From contig NZ_FZNQ01000010.1 of the NCBI RefSeq assembly GCF_900188065.1, positions 40,353 to 104,352 of the forward strand: a stretch of 64,000 bases of DNA. The letters run 5' to 3'. This document shows positions 18,137 through 26,708 of this stretch, piece after piece. Source of the DNA: Halorubrum vacuolatum. Its GTDB lineage: Archaea; Halobacteriota; Halobacteria; Halobacteriales; Haloferacaceae. Below the pieces are notes generated by a model that was not told the DNA's origin, did no database searches, and saw nothing but the letters and a program-made list of their open reading frames with translations. Position numbers and translations under genes: made by a program. Every line of letters starts with the position of its first letter. Position 1 is the first letter of the stretch.

Positions 18137-19009
18137 TCAGGCCGTCGCCATCTCCTTTTCGAGCTCGCGGAGGCGCTCGATGCGCTTCTCGGTGGAGGGG
18201 TGCGTCGAGGCGAGCTTGCCGATGAACCCGGAGCGGATCGGGATGATGAAGAAGGCGTTCATCTCGGCCTCCTCGCGGAGGTCCTCCTTCGGCACCTTGT
18301 CCATCCTGCCACTGATGCTGACCAGCGCGGAGGCGAGCGCACCGGGGTTACCCGTGATGAGCGCCGCGCCGCGGTCCGCGGAGTACTCGCGGTACCGCGA
18401 GAGCGCGCGGATCAGGAGGAACGAGATGATCCAGACGGCAAGCGAGACGGCGATGGCGACCCAAACCGGGGGCGCGTTGCGGTCGTTGCCCGCGAAGAGC
18501 CAGCCCCAGCGGACGATGAAGAAGGCGATGGTCGAGAGGAACGAGGCGATGGTCATCACCATGACGTCGCGGTTTTTGATGTGTGCGAGCTCGTGTGCGA
18601 GCACGCCCTCCAGTTCCTCCGTGTTGAGCGTGCGGAGGATGCCGGTCGTCACGGCGACGGTCGCGTTCTTCTGGTTCCGGCCGGTCGCGAACGCGTTCGG
18701 GACCTGCGAGTCGGCGACGGCGACCTTCGGCTTCGGGAGGTCGGCCTGCTGGCTCAGCCGTTCGATCTGGCGGTGCAACTCGGGATACTCGTCGGCGGTG
18801 ACCTCACGGGCGCCCATGCTGCGGAGCGCGAGCTTGTCGCTGAAGAAGTACTGGACGAGCGAGAACCCGCCGAGCATGATCAACACGGTGAGCATCCCCG
18901 CGTTGAACATCTGGACCAGAATGCCGACGAACACGAGGTAGAGGGCGAACAACAGGAACATCGTGAACGCCATGCGCCCACGCAGTCCCCAGTCCGTGTT
19001 CCATTGCAT
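18137..19009 (-). CDS. htpX: HtpX-type membrane zinc metalloprotease (M48B)
   Basis: 290 residues. Two N-terminal helices (~15-33, ~38-55), catalytic AHELAH (H139, E140, H143), two more helices (~155-172, ~182-200), and the third zinc ligand Glu208 in REYSADRGAA. It degrades damaged or misassembled membrane proteins. The start MQWNTDWGLRGRM is family-typical. Ends 88 bp before the trm56 start. Confidence 0.96.
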   Translation of the reverse strand: MQWNTDWGLRGRMAFTMFLLFALYLVFVGILVQMFNAGMLTVLIMLGGFSLVQYFFSDKLALRSMGAREVTADEYPELHRQIERLSQQADLPKPKVAVADSQVPNAFATGRNQKNATVAVTTGILRTLNTEELEGVLAHELAHIKNRDVMVMTIASFLSTIAFFIVRWGWLFAGNDRNAPPVWVAIAVSLAVWIISFLLIRALSRYREYSADRGAALITGNPGALASALVSISGRMDKVPKEDLREEAEMNAFFIIPIRSGFIGKLASTHPSTEKRIERLRELEKEMATA

Positions 19010-19134
19010 ACATCGGGGTAGCCGTTGAGCGGCTTAAAAGCTGCCGGAGGCGGTCAGGTCGGGCGGGGCGTCCCCTCGGCGGTCGGCGCTTTTATATGGT
19101 CGTTTGGCATGCGGCGACGCCCGGTTCGGTCGGA

Positions 19135-19344
19135 TCAGTACCGGTACTCGTTGAACCAGACGGCGTGCCCCTCGAGGATCGGCACCCGGCCGTCTCCGGC
19201 GGTTTCGCCGTGTTCGCCGGTTTCGCCGTGTTCGCCGGTTTCGCCGTCCTCGGTGTCGTCGCCGGCGTCGTCATGCTTGCCCGGCATGTCGCCGCCGGTG
19301 ATCAACCCGCGCGACGCCGCACCATGGTTGTTAACGCCTCTCAC
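19135..19344 (-). CDS. Small acidic haloarchaeal protein, GTG start
   Basis: 69 residues from GTG at 19344, or 50 from the ATG at 19287 (MPGKHDDAGDD). A TATA-like tttataag at 19366-19373 is ~26 bp upstream of the GTG, fitting a leaderless start there. The centre is a GEHGETGEHGET repeat encoded by a short tandem DNA repeat; the C-terminus RVPILEGHAVWFNEYRY is not low-complexity and looks conserved. No function can be given. Confidence 0.5.
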   Translation of the reverse strand: MRGVNNHGAASRGLITGGDMPGKHDDAGDDTEDGETGEHGETGEHGETAGDGRVPILEGHAVWFNEYRY

Positions 19345-19415
19345 AGCCGGGTAGAGGAAACGATTGCTTATAAATATTCATGCTTCCCGGGCGTCAGGTC
19401 GTTTCTTCGGCCTCC

Positions 19416-19517
19416 GTCTCGCCCGTTCGGTCGTATCCGTGCAGTCTCGCCCGTTCGGTCGTATCCGTGCAGTCTCGCCCGTTCGGTCGTATCCGTGCAG
19501 TCTCGCCCGTTCAGTCG
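19416..19517. repeat. 28-bp tandem repeat (3 full units plus a degenerate partial)
   Basis: Units start with gtctcgcccgttcggtcg and end with tatccgtgca, at 19416-19443, 19444-19471 and 19472-19499 (identical), then a partial, mutated copy at 19500-19517. Units are contiguous, with no spacers, so this is not a CRISPR array. It lies immediately downstream (on the minus strand) of structured element A. Confidence 0.92.
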
Positions 19518-19531
19518 CCCTCGGCCTCGGT

Positions 19532-19640
19532 CCTCCCCAGCCTCGGCGGGCGGGCGCCGGGTGGTCCGGCGCCCGCCCACCTCCCTCGCGCGGTTGCTCC
19601 TCGCGCCCGTCCATACGGGCGCTCGGAGGCGCGCGCCGAC
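19532..19640 (-). repeat. Structured intergenic element, copy A (two-hairpin family)
   Basis: Read on the minus strand: gtcggcgcgc (19640-19631), hairpin 1 with an 8-bp stem GCGCCCGT/ACGGGCGC (19603-19622), the conserved strand GCGCGAGGGAGG (19591-19580), hairpin 2 with a perfect 13-bp stem and 5-nt loop (19548-19578), then CGAGGCTGGGGAGG (19545-19532). Two further copies (57571-57686 and 60571-60674) share order and conserved strands but have different stems. TATA-like ttatatac (19669-19676) lies upstream and could drive transcription. The remainder of the 19345-19745 gap holds the tandem repeat and another TATA-like sequence near 19710. Confidence 0.7.
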
Positions 19641-19745
19641 TGCGCTCGCTGGATTGCGCTAGCTGAGGTTATATACCTCGTTCGAGCTGTTATACACGCT
19701 CCCCGCGGGTTTATATACCGCCTCGGCCACGGACGTCGCTCCGGC

Positions 19746-20525
19746 TTATCCGATCACGCGGTCGATCTCGCCGAGATGGTCGAGGACGTAATCCGGCTGG
19801 AGTTCGCTTTTCGCCAGCGTCTCCTCGTCGGTGATCCCCGACCGGACGAGCACCGTGGTCATGCCCGCGCGCTCGCCCAGCGCGATATCGGTGTCGAGCC
19901 GATCGCCGACGACGAGGCAGGCTTCCGGCGGGTGGGCGAGCCGCTCTCGGACGAACTCGACCGTGGGCTCGGAGGGCTTTCCGAGGACGATATCCGGTGC
20001 GCGGTCGGCGACGGCCGCCACGGATCGGATCATCGCCCCGGAGCCGGGCACGTCGCCCTCGGGCGCGGGAATGACGAGGTCCCGGTCCGTGCCGATAAAT
20101 GGGATCCCCCGATCGAGCGCCCACAGCGCCGTTCGGAGGTCGTCGTAGCCGAACTCGCGGTCGATGGAGACGACGAGCGCGTCGGCGTCGCTGTGGGTGT
20201 CGGTGAGCGAGAGGCCTGCCGCCGTGAGCTGGTCCAAAAGCCCCTCCTCGCCGATCACGAGCAGGTCGTCCTCAGCATGATACTCCCTCAAGTACTTCGT
20301 CGTGAGCGTGCCCGCGGTGAACACGCGGTCGGCGTCGACATCGTATCCGGCCCGGCCGAGCCGATCGATGTACGCCGTCGCCGGCTTCGTCGGGTTGTTC
20401 GAGACGAAAAGCGGGTCGATACCCGCCCGCGTGAGCCGATCGAAGCCCTCGGGTGCGCCCGGGATCGGGTCGTTCCCGCGGACGACCGTGCCGTCCACGT
20501 CGAGGACCGCGCCACGGTATTCCAT
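19746..20525 (-). CDS. HAD-superfamily phosphatase, NagD-like (class IIA)
   Basis: 259 residues from the ATG at 20525 (MEYRGAVLDVDGTVVRG). HAD motif I is DVDGTVVRG, motif II is the Ser/Thr of FVSNNPTKP, the C2 cap sits between residues ~75 and 175, and the end carries GKPSEPTVEF and VGDRLDTDIALGERAGM (motifs III and IV). Members dephosphorylate sugar phosphates, nucleotides or glycerol phosphates. The extra 55 codons upstream to 20690 overlap RNase HII and are not family-like. Confidence 0.9.
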   Translation of the reverse strand: MEYRGAVLDVDGTVVRGNDPIPGAPEGFDRLTRAGIDPLFVSNNPTKPATAYIDRLGRAGYDVDADRVFTAGTLTTKYLREYHAEDDLLVIGEEGLLDQLTAAGLSLTDTHSDADALVVSIDREFGYDDLRTALWALDRGIPFIGTDRDLVIPAPEGDVPGSGAMIRSVAAVADRAPDIVLGKPSEPTVEFVRERLAHPPEACLVVGDRLDTDIALGERAGMTTVLVRSGITDEETLAKSELQPDYVLDHLGEIDRVIG

Positions 20526-20629
20526 GTTCCGTTTTGGGGTGGATGCGACCTGAGGGTTCCGACTCGGCGGTCCCACCCGACCCCGACACCGCGCGTCGCT
20601 CGCCGCATCGCCCCCATGCGATCGGCCAG

Positions 20630-21415
20630 TTAAAAATCGCCGAGCCCGGCCTGCTCGTTCGCCGCGAGCACGTCCGCACAGGTCGACCACGACCGTCTGG
20701 CACAGTCGGGGACGTCTCCGTGGTCGGCCACGTACGCCTCGAGGAAGCGACGTGTCGTCGGGTCGCTCGGGTAGCCGCTCCCAACGCCGTCATAGGCCGG
20801 GTACGCCGCGTCGATGGCGGCCATCCGGTCGTCCCGTACGACCTTCGCGACGACGCTGGCGGCCGCGACCACGGGATCGTCGGCGTCCGCGCCGTGTCGA
20901 GCGGTCACGTCGACGGTTCCTTTGGGGGCCGGGATCGGTTCGTCCGGGTCGGCCGCTGACCTTTCGGGGGTGTCGCGGCCGTGGCTCTCGACCGCCACGA
21001 ACCGCTGGAGTACGGTCGCGCTGTCGGACGGTTCTGTGTCACCCGCTCCACCCTCGCCGATTACGTGGTCGCGAAGCCGCCGGGCGAACCGGTTCTCGCT
21101 CGTGTCGCCCGCGTCGGCGATCACGCGATCTTCCGGGTCCGCGACACTCCGCACAGCGGCCGCCTGTGCGAGGACGGTGAGCGTGTTCATGTCGGTCTCC
21201 GGCGAGTCGATAGCGGCCGGTTCGACGGTCGCGACGGCGACTCGCACGGTTGACCGACCGCGAAGTTCGGCGTCGATCGCCTCGCGTCTCGCGGGTGCGA
21301 CACGCTTTGAATCGTCCACGTCATCCGGAAGATCGGCGGGATCCGCACGGACGGCGGCGGCGATCATCGGCCCGAGCACCGGTCCCTTTCCGGCCTCGTC
21401 GACTCCGATATACAC
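20630..21415 (-). CDS. rnhB: Ribonuclease HII
   Basis: Cleaves RNA in RNA-DNA hybrids. The N-terminus YIGVDEAGKGPVLGPM contains the catalytic Asp-Glu pair, DDSKRVAP follows, and the late Asp lies in VIADAGDTSENRF. I place the start at GTG 21415: the TATA-like ctatatatt (21446-21438) is then ~27 bp upstream and the N-terminus is the short one usual for the family. The GTG at 21430 is in frame and adds five residues but is only ~10 bp from the TATA. An acidic insert (~125-165) is halophile-specific. The 3' end is ~105 bp from the NagD-like start. Confidence 0.92.
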   Translation of the reverse strand: MYIGVDEAGKGPVLGPMIAAAVRADPADLPDDVDDSKRVAPARREAIDAELRGRSTVRVAVATVEPAAIDSPETDMNTLTVLAQAAAVRSVADPEDRVIADAGDTSENRFARRLRDHVIGEGGAGDTEPSDSATVLQRFVAVESHGRDTPERSAADPDEPIPAPKGTVDVTARHGADADDPVVAAASVVAKVVRDDRMAAIDAAYPAYDGVGSGYPSDPTTRRFLEAYVADHGDVPDCARRSWSTCADVLAANEQAGLGDF

Positions 21416-21437
21416 GTCATTTGCGTACACACCGCGG

Positions 21438-21446
21438 AATATATAG
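21438..21446. promoter_or_regulatory. Shared TATA-like element between rnhB and rtcB
   Basis: The sequence aatatatag reads as a TATA box in both directions. On the minus strand it is ~27 bp upstream of the chosen rnhB GTG; on the plus strand transcription would begin near 21470, giving rtcB a ~45-nt leader. Confidence 0.5.
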
Positions 21447-21515
21447 CTTCAGATGGGCGATCGGTGTTCGCTGCCGGACGCAACGCCCTTGAGTTCGGCC
21501 GGCGAACGCCGACGT

Positions 21516-23024
21516 ATGACCACACGCGAGTTCGACGGGATCCGACTGGAGAAGGTGCGCGAGCATGTCTGGGAGATCCCCCGCGAGGGAGGAATGAACG
21601 TGCCCGCACGCGTGCTCGCCAGCGAGCAGCTCCTGGAGGCCATCGCCGACGACAAGACCCTCCAGCAGCTTCGAAACGCGACCCATCTCCCCGGTATCGT
21701 CGAACCGGCCATTTGCATGCCCGACGGCCACCAAGGCTACGGCTTCCCCGTCGGCGGGGTTGGGGCGATCGACGCCGAGGTCGGCTGTATCTCGCCCGGC
21801 GCGATCGGCTACGACATCAACTGTGGCGTCCGGATGGTTCGAACGGACCTGACCTACGACGATGTCCGGGGACGCGAGGACGAACTGGTCGAGGCGCTCT
21901 TCGAGGCGGTCCCCTCCGGGCTCGGCGGCGGTGGCGTCATCACCGGCACCGCGGACGCGATCGACGGCGCGCTCGAACGCGGCGTGGAGTGGGCCGTGGA
22001 GGCCGGCTACGGGATCGAATCCGACTGCACCAACTGTGAGGACGGCGGCCGCCGTCCGGACGCTCGCCCCGAGTTCGTCTCCCAGAAGGCGAAAGACCGC
22101 GGGCGCAACCAGATGGGGTCGCTCGGCTCGGGCAACCACTTCCTGGAGGTCCAGCGCGTCACCGACGTCTTCCGCCCGGACGTCGCCGAGGCCTACGGCC
22201 TCGCTGCCGACGGGATCGTCGTCCTGATCCACTGCGGCAGCCGTGGACTCGGCCATCAGACCTGCAACGACTACCTCCGACGGATCGAACAGACACACGG
22301 CGACCTCCTCGCGGAGCTTCCGGACAAGGAGCTCGCGGCCGCGCCCGCCGGCTCGGACCTCGCCGAGGAGTACTACGGCGCGATGGGCGCGTGTATCAAC
22401 TTCGCGTGGGTGAACCGCCAGCTGATCACCCACCGCACGCGCGAGGTCTTCGGCGAGGTCTTCGACGCCGATCCGATCGACGATCTCGGAATGACGCTCC
22501 TCTATGACGTCGCCCACAACATCGGCAAAAAGGAGACCCACGAGGTCGGCGTCGGCCCCGACGGCCTCCCCGCCGTCGGTAACGCGGTCGTCGACCGGAC
22601 CGAACGCGATCTCTACGTCCATCGGAAGGGCGCGACTCGGGCGTTCCCGGCGGGCCACGAGGACGTCCCCGCGGCCTATCGCGAGGTCGGCCAGCCCGTC
22701 ATCATTCCGGGCAGCATGGGCGCGGGTTCGTACGTCCTTCGCGGCGGCGCGGCGTCGATGGACGTCTCGTTCGGCTCGACCGCCCACGGTGCCGGCCGCC
22801 TCATGAGCCGAACGCAGGCGAAACGGGAGTTCCAGGGCGGCGACGTTCGACGGGAGCTCAGGGACGGGCAGGCGATCCACGTGAAAGCGCAGTCGGGTGC
22901 AACGATCGCCGAGGAGGCACCCGGCGTCTACAAAGACGTCGACGAGGTCGTCCGCGTCAGCGACGACCTCGGCATCGGCGACAAGGTCGTGCGCACGTTC
23001 CCCGTCTGTAACATCAAAGGTTGA
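21516..23024 (+). CDS. rtcB: tRNA-splicing ligase RtcB
   Basis: 502 residues from the ATG at 21516. It joins 2',3'-cyclic-phosphate and 5'-OH RNA ends, for example tRNA exon halves, using GTP and Mn2+. Visible are CMPDGHQGYGFPVGGV, GYDINCGVRM (Asp100 and Cys103, metal ligands), GSLGSGNHFLEVQ, HCGSRGLGHQ, and FGSTAHGAGRLMSRTQAK, whose His is the guanylylated residue. The C-terminus FPVCNIKG is canonical. No intein is present. Its partner archease is ~7 kb downstream at 29833. The in-frame ATG at 21453 adds a non-family leader. Confidence 0.97.
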   Translation: MTTREFDGIRLEKVREHVWEIPREGGMNVPARVLASEQLLEAIADDKTLQQLRNATHLPGIVEPAICMPDGHQGYGFPVGGVGAIDAEVGCISPGAIGYDINCGVRMVRTDLTYDDVRGREDELVEALFEAVPSGLGGGGVITGTADAIDGALERGVEWAVEAGYGIESDCTNCEDGGRRPDARPEFVSQKAKDRGRNQMGSLGSGNHFLEVQRVTDVFRPDVAEAYGLAADGIVVLIHCGSRGLGHQTCNDYLRRIEQTHGDLLAELPDKELAAAPAGSDLAEEYYGAMGACINFAWVNRQLITHRTREVFGEVFDADPIDDLGMTLLYDVAHNIGKKETHEVGVGPDGLPAVGNAVVDRTERDLYVHRKGATRAFPAGHEDVPAAYREVGQPVIIPGSMGAGSYVLRGGAASMDVSFGSTAHGAGRLMSRTQAKREFQGGDVRRELRDGQAIHVKAQSGATIAEEAPGVYKDVDEVVRVSDDLGIGDKVVRTFPVCNIKG

Positions 23025-23081
23025 GCGTCCGCTCGCCCGAGCGACCTTTTATATCCGATACCGCGGCCAGTCCTGCCCGTC

Positions 23082-23813
23082 ATGTCCAGCACATCCGCCG
23101 GTTCGCCGGATCCGTCGGTCGCCTCAGCCATCGAAACCCCCTCACGTCGCACCGTTCTCGCCACCGGTGCCGGGTTCCTCGGTCTCGGAGGCGCGGGGAT
23201 GGCGACGCTCGCGACAGTCCCCACTCCCGCGGTCGCCGTCGAGGGCGACCCGGCCGCCTTCGAGGTCGGGGAGGCACCGACGGTGACGAGCAACGAGGGA
23301 CGGATCTCCTCGGTATATCTCTCCCCCGAGATCGCCGTCACGTGGACGGACTTCAGCGACGGCGTGGAGACGGTCGAGGTGACCCTCGCGGCCGGCACCG
23401 ACGAGGGTATCGACGTTATCTACGAGGAGACGCTCCATGCCGAACGGCCGGATGCGACCCCCGGCGATGTCGGTTCGATCTCGCCGCTGGAGGACGCCTT
23501 CGAGGATCCCGACGATCCCTCCATTCCCGATCTCGCAGCGGCGTTCGACGCCGTCGACGGTGGGATCGTCGTCACCCTTGACCGTGCGGACGTGACCGAA
23601 CGCGGCGAGACGGTCACAAGCGACGCGCTGAGCGACGCCACCCTCGCGGGCGGGGAGTCGACGGCGACCGAACTCGACATCGTGTTGCGTGTGACCGTCC
23701 AGGGCGGCGAGGACGAAGCGAGCGTCGTCGAAACCTCGACGGTGGAGGTCGGCGTCACCAACCCCGCGGGCGACGTCGACGCGGGCGGGACGGTGGGGGT
23801 GGACGCCTCCTGA
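23082..23813 (+). CDS. Tat-exported protein of unknown function
   Basis: 243 residues. The N-terminus has a twin-arginine signal: polar ~20 residues, then SRRTVLATGAGFLGLGG and a hydrophobic stretch ending near AVAVEG (~53). The mature part is acidic and beta-rich, with no Cys or metal motif I recognise. A TATA-like tttatatcc (~23047) sits ~30 bp before the ATG, fitting a leaderless transcript. The protein is probably secreted or cell-surface attached. Confidence 0.72.
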   Translation: MSSTSAGSPDPSVASAIETPSRRTVLATGAGFLGLGGAGMATLATVPTPAVAVEGDPAAFEVGEAPTVTSNEGRISSVYLSPEIAVTWTDFSDGVETVEVTLAAGTDEGIDVIYEETLHAERPDATPGDVGSISPLEDAFEDPDDPSIPDLAAAFDAVDGGIVVTLDRADVTERGETVTSDALSDATLAGGESTATELDIVLRVTVQGGEDEASVVETSTVEVGVTNPAGDVDAGGTVGVDAS

Positions 23814-23883
23814 CGGTGGACGCTCCCGTCGGTGGCTGTCCCCTGACGGTTGTCGTCCCCTCACCCAGGACGTTCCACAGCAC

Positions 23884-24204
23884 TCACTCGCCATCCCGTC
23901 CGCTGCGGGCTTCGCGACCGAGATGTTCCTCGACGGCGGCGACCTTGTCCGCGGCGGTCGTCTCGGCGGTCCGTTTGTCGTCGACCTTTAAATACGTCGA
24001 GACGCGGTCGCCGTCGACCGCCTTGTGTGCGGCCGCGACCGCCGCGAGCAGGGTATCGATGTCGTCGGCTTCGATCACGGTTCCCATCGGATTCGTCTCG
24101 TAGGTGATGTCGAACTCGTCGAGGGCGGCCACCGCCTTGGCCACCTCGCCGGACATGCTCCCCTCGATAACCGGTGCAACGCTCAACAGGGCGACGACGG
24201 TCAT
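23884..24204 (-). CDS. MTH1187-family thiamine-binding protein
   Basis: 106 residues from the ATG at 24204 (MTVVALLSVAPVIEG). The ferredoxin-like fold of the MTH1187/YkoF group is indicated by FDITYETNPMGTVIEADD (~32-49) and the helix that follows. Members bind thiamine or hydroxymethylpyrimidine. The C-terminal tail is charged. The frame extends upstream to 24408 without family similarity. Confidence 0.87.
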   Translation of the reverse strand: MTVVALLSVAPVIEGSMSGEVAKAVAALDEFDITYETNPMGTVIEADDIDTLLAAVAAAHKAVDGDRVSTYLKVDDKRTAETTAADKVAAVEEHLGREARSGRDGE

Positions 24205-24295
24205 GTCGGGATCGAGGCGTTCCGGGGGTAAAATCGTTGCCAGCGGCGGTGGATGATACCCGTCCCGCCGCCCTTCGCGGTCGGCGTGTCGCGGC

Positions 24296-25234
24296 TCACT
24301 CGCGATCGAAGACGTCCCGGAGGAACGAGAGCTGGTGGCCGACCGCCGGCTCGAAATCCGCGCCGAACGCCGAGAAGTGGTCCATCGGCATCGAGACGAA
24401 CGTCCCACGGTCGAGCCGCTCGGCCGCCTCGGCGACCCGTTCGGCGGGTGCGACCGGATCGTCGGTGCCGGCGAGCAGGAGCGTCGGCACGGTCACCTCC
24501 TCGACCCGTTCGATCGGCCGGTGTCCGAGCAGGCCGAGAAGCGATCTCGCGGGGGTCTCGTTCCGCCAGCGCGACTCCCGGTCGACGAGGTCGAGATAGC
24601 CGCGTTGTGTTCCGGGCTCGGTGAGGAGCGCGAACTCCTCGGTCCCGCCGACGACGGGAACCGACCCGCCGCGGCCGATCCGTCGCCCGAGTCGGTCACG
24701 AACCCCCGTGAGAACCCCGCCGGCCACGTAGCGTCCGCCCCGCGAGCGACCCAGCTGACGGCCGTCGAGCAGCGGGGCGACCCCGATCACGGCATCGACG
24801 TCACGGCGCTCGACGGCGAGCGAGATGGCGGTGCCGCCGGAAAGCGACGTTCCCCAGAGCACGCGTTTGGACCCCAGCGCGTCGACCCGGGAGAGTCGAT
24901 CCAGCGCGGCCGCCTGATCCTCCCGGTGACGCGCCGGCGAGACGGTTTGGTCGTCGCCGTCGGAGTCCCCGAACCCGCGATGATCGAAAGAGAAGGCGGC
25001 GTAGCCGGCGTCGGCGAACCGCTCGGCGACGGCCGGATAGCCGAAGACCCGCTCGGCGGCGAGCCCCGGAGCCATCACGATCGTCGGCGGATCGTCGGTT
25101 CCGGGCGGCAGATACAGCGTTCCCCGCGCCGTCTCGCCGTCGACGTCGAACGCGAGGGATCTGGTGGCGAATCGCTCGCGCGGCGGTCGTTCCACCCGGC
25201 GCTGGGCGCGGTTAACGGGTACTCGTCGGGTCAC
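24296..25234 (-). CDS. Alpha/beta hydrolase
   Basis: 312 residues from GTG at 25234, chosen because it overlaps the upstream gene's stop as GTGA. Hydrolase features are an oxyanion region MAPGLAAER, FSFDHRGFGDSDG, the nucleophile elbow GTSLSG (Ser), a late Asp in AGTDDPVAP and the catalytic His in MDHFSAF. The order matches serine hydrolases of the dienelactone hydrolase/esterase type. It is the second gene of a two-gene unit. Confidence 0.87.
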   Translation of the reverse strand: MTRRVPVNRAQRRVERPPRERFATRSLAFDVDGETARGTLYLPPGTDDPPTIVMAPGLAAERVFGYPAVAERFADAGYAAFSFDHRGFGDSDGDDQTVSPARHREDQAAALDRLSRVDALGSKRVLWGTSLSGGTAISLAVERRDVDAVIGVAPLLDGRQLGRSRGGRYVAGGVLTGVRDRLGRRIGRGGSVPVVGGTEEFALLTEPGTQRGYLDLVDRESRWRNETPARSLLGLLGHRPIERVEEVTVPTLLLAGTDDPVAPAERVAEAAERLDRGTFVSMPMDHFSAFGADFEPAVGHQLSFLRDVFDRE

Positions 25235-25599
25235 GGATCGGATCCCTCCTCGTCGACGTGGGTCAGCGTCTGCAGTACCCGCGTCGAGAACTCCACCTCG
25301 GTCAACTCGCCGTCGATCAACGCCTCGAACCACTCGCCTTCGGCGGCCCACTCGCCGAGCACGTCACCCGGTGACCGTACCACCGTCGCCTCCACACGGG
25401 TCGGCTCCCAGGCGCCGGCCTCCGCGCGCTCGATGAGCGCGTTGAGCGCCCGTCCCACCTCACGACGATGGACCTCCCGGCCGGGAAACGCGGTCATGTA
25501 CGTCAGCTCCAGCGGGTCCTCGTTCGCGATCGACTCGACGCTGATCCCGTAGCTTCGGAGGGTCGGCTCCACATCGGCCGTGGACTCGTCGCCGGTCAT
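25231..25599 (-). CDS. Conserved haloarchaeal protein of unknown function
   Basis: 122 acidic residues, no membrane segment, no motif I recognise. A TATA-like cgatttatccc (25621-25630) lies ~26 bp upstream of the ATG at 25599, fitting leaderless transcription. Its stop overlaps the GTG start of the hydrolase, so it may modulate or simply be co-expressed with it. Confidence 0.75.
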   Translation of the reverse strand: MTGDESTADVEPTLRSYGISVESIANEDPLELTYMTAFPGREVHRREVGRALNALIERAEAGAWEPTRVEATVVRSPGDVLGEWAAEGEWFEALIDGELTEVEFSTRVLQTLTHVDEEGSDP

Positions 25600-25742
25600 A
25601 CCGATCGGTCGTCGGGGTGGGATAAATCGATACCGGCGCGGCCGACGCTCGTCGTCTCAAGAAAGCCGCAGACGGGCGACCGCCAAACGGCGGCCGGGAT
25701 CGGTTCTGTCAGAGGCACACGATGTTCCCGTGCGGCCGATCG

Positions 25743-25758
25743 ATACACCGCGGTGTAT
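25743..25758. promoter_or_regulatory. 16-bp perfect palindrome overlapping a TATA-like sequence
   Basis: ATACACCG/CGGTGTAT is a perfect inverted repeat and abuts tatataaataaa (25757-25768). On the minus strand it would sit directly after the TATA, where a repressor would block initiation. The 25600-25939 gap otherwise holds no gene I can support; it is the 3' flank of the rhodopsin gene and the 5' flank of the 122-residue protein gene. Confidence 0.5.
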
Positions 25759-25939
25759 ATAAATAAAGCATTGGTGAATTAAAGTTCACTCGAATAGTTG
25801 ATAATTTACGTCGGCGGTTCGTTCGTCATCCCCCCCATGACTGTGGCTACGTCGGCGCGCTCCAGCACTCCGGATGGCGGCCGTCCAGCGTTCGCCGCCG
25901 TCCAGCGTTTGTCGTCGTTCAACTCGCTAGCGTCCCGTT

Positions 25940-26707
25940 TCAGTCCGCTCCCGTCGGTTCGTGGCCGGCACGGTCGCGTGATGGGACGGATCCCACCCCG
26001 TCCTCCGGTGTGTGTATCTCGTCACGAAGGTATGCGAGCGCGTCGATCCCCGCGACCGCGACGACGACGAACCCGACCTTCGAGACGACATCGAGATAGA
26101 CGTAGACGAGCATCTCCGTCGAGGTCGTCAACAGGCCGAGGCCGGTCGGCGCGAGCACCCAGACGATCGGATAGAGCGTCCACAGCACGATGGTGATGTT
26201 CCGCAGCGTGCCGAACACCGCACGAACGCGGTCGTCTTTCGCGCTCGCCGCCGCCGGCAGCTTCACCAACAACCCGTAGACGAGCCCGAGGTACGCGGCG
26301 ACGCCCACGGCGAACGCCCCCCACGAGAGCGGTCCGGTCGTGAGGACCGCGACGGCCCCGGCGACGATGATCAGCACGTCGATGATTATCAGCGTCGCCA
26401 ACACCCGCTGTGACGGCTGCGCGAGCAGCACGAGGTACAACAACAACAGCGGCGTCGTCAGGAGCCAGTCGACGTAGCGGGCGGTCTCCAGCGTACCGAC
26501 GGCGGTGACGATCGTTCCGATGTCGAGCGCCATGAACACGTACGCCACGGCCGCGATCCCCGTGATCCCGACGAGCGTCGCGTAGTGTATCGCCTCGCCG
26601 GGTCGATCGTCCCCCGAGCGGGTGAACCAGATCCAAAGCGGCGGCACCGTTCCGGCGGCCATCGTGAGGACGCCGAGCCACGCCCAGAGGGTGGTATCGA
26701 CCGGCAT
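25940..26707 (-). CDS. sop2: Sensory rhodopsin II (phoborhodopsin)
   Basis: A 255-residue seven-helix retinal protein. Helix C reads ARYVDWLLTTPLLLLYL: Arg77 and counter-ion Asp80 are kept, while the proton-donor position is Tyr91, so it is a sensor rather than a pump. Retinal Lys210 lies in YLDVVSKVGF. Tyr179 and Tyr204 match Tyr174 and Tyr199 of Natronomonas SRII; the position of Thr204 is Ser209. The transducer gene is immediately upstream (1-bp gap), the normal htrII-sopII order. It mediates repellent response to blue-green light. Confidence 0.92.
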   Translation of the reverse strand: MPVDTTLWAWLGVLTMAAGTVPPLWIWFTRSGDDRPGEAIHYATLVGITGIAAVAYVFMALDIGTIVTAVGTLETARYVDWLLTTPLLLLYLVLLAQPSQRVLATLIIIDVLIIVAGAVAVLTTGPLSWGAFAVGVAAYLGLVYGLLVKLPAAASAKDDRVRAVFGTLRNITIVLWTLYPIVWVLAPTGLGLLTTSTEMLVYVYLDVVSKVGFVVVAVAGIDALAYLRDEIHTPEDGVGSVPSRDRAGHEPTGAD

Positions 26708-26708
26708 C

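Noticed and set aside
19416..19517. Possible CRISPR array
   Set aside because: The units are contiguous with no spacers and no cas genes are present.
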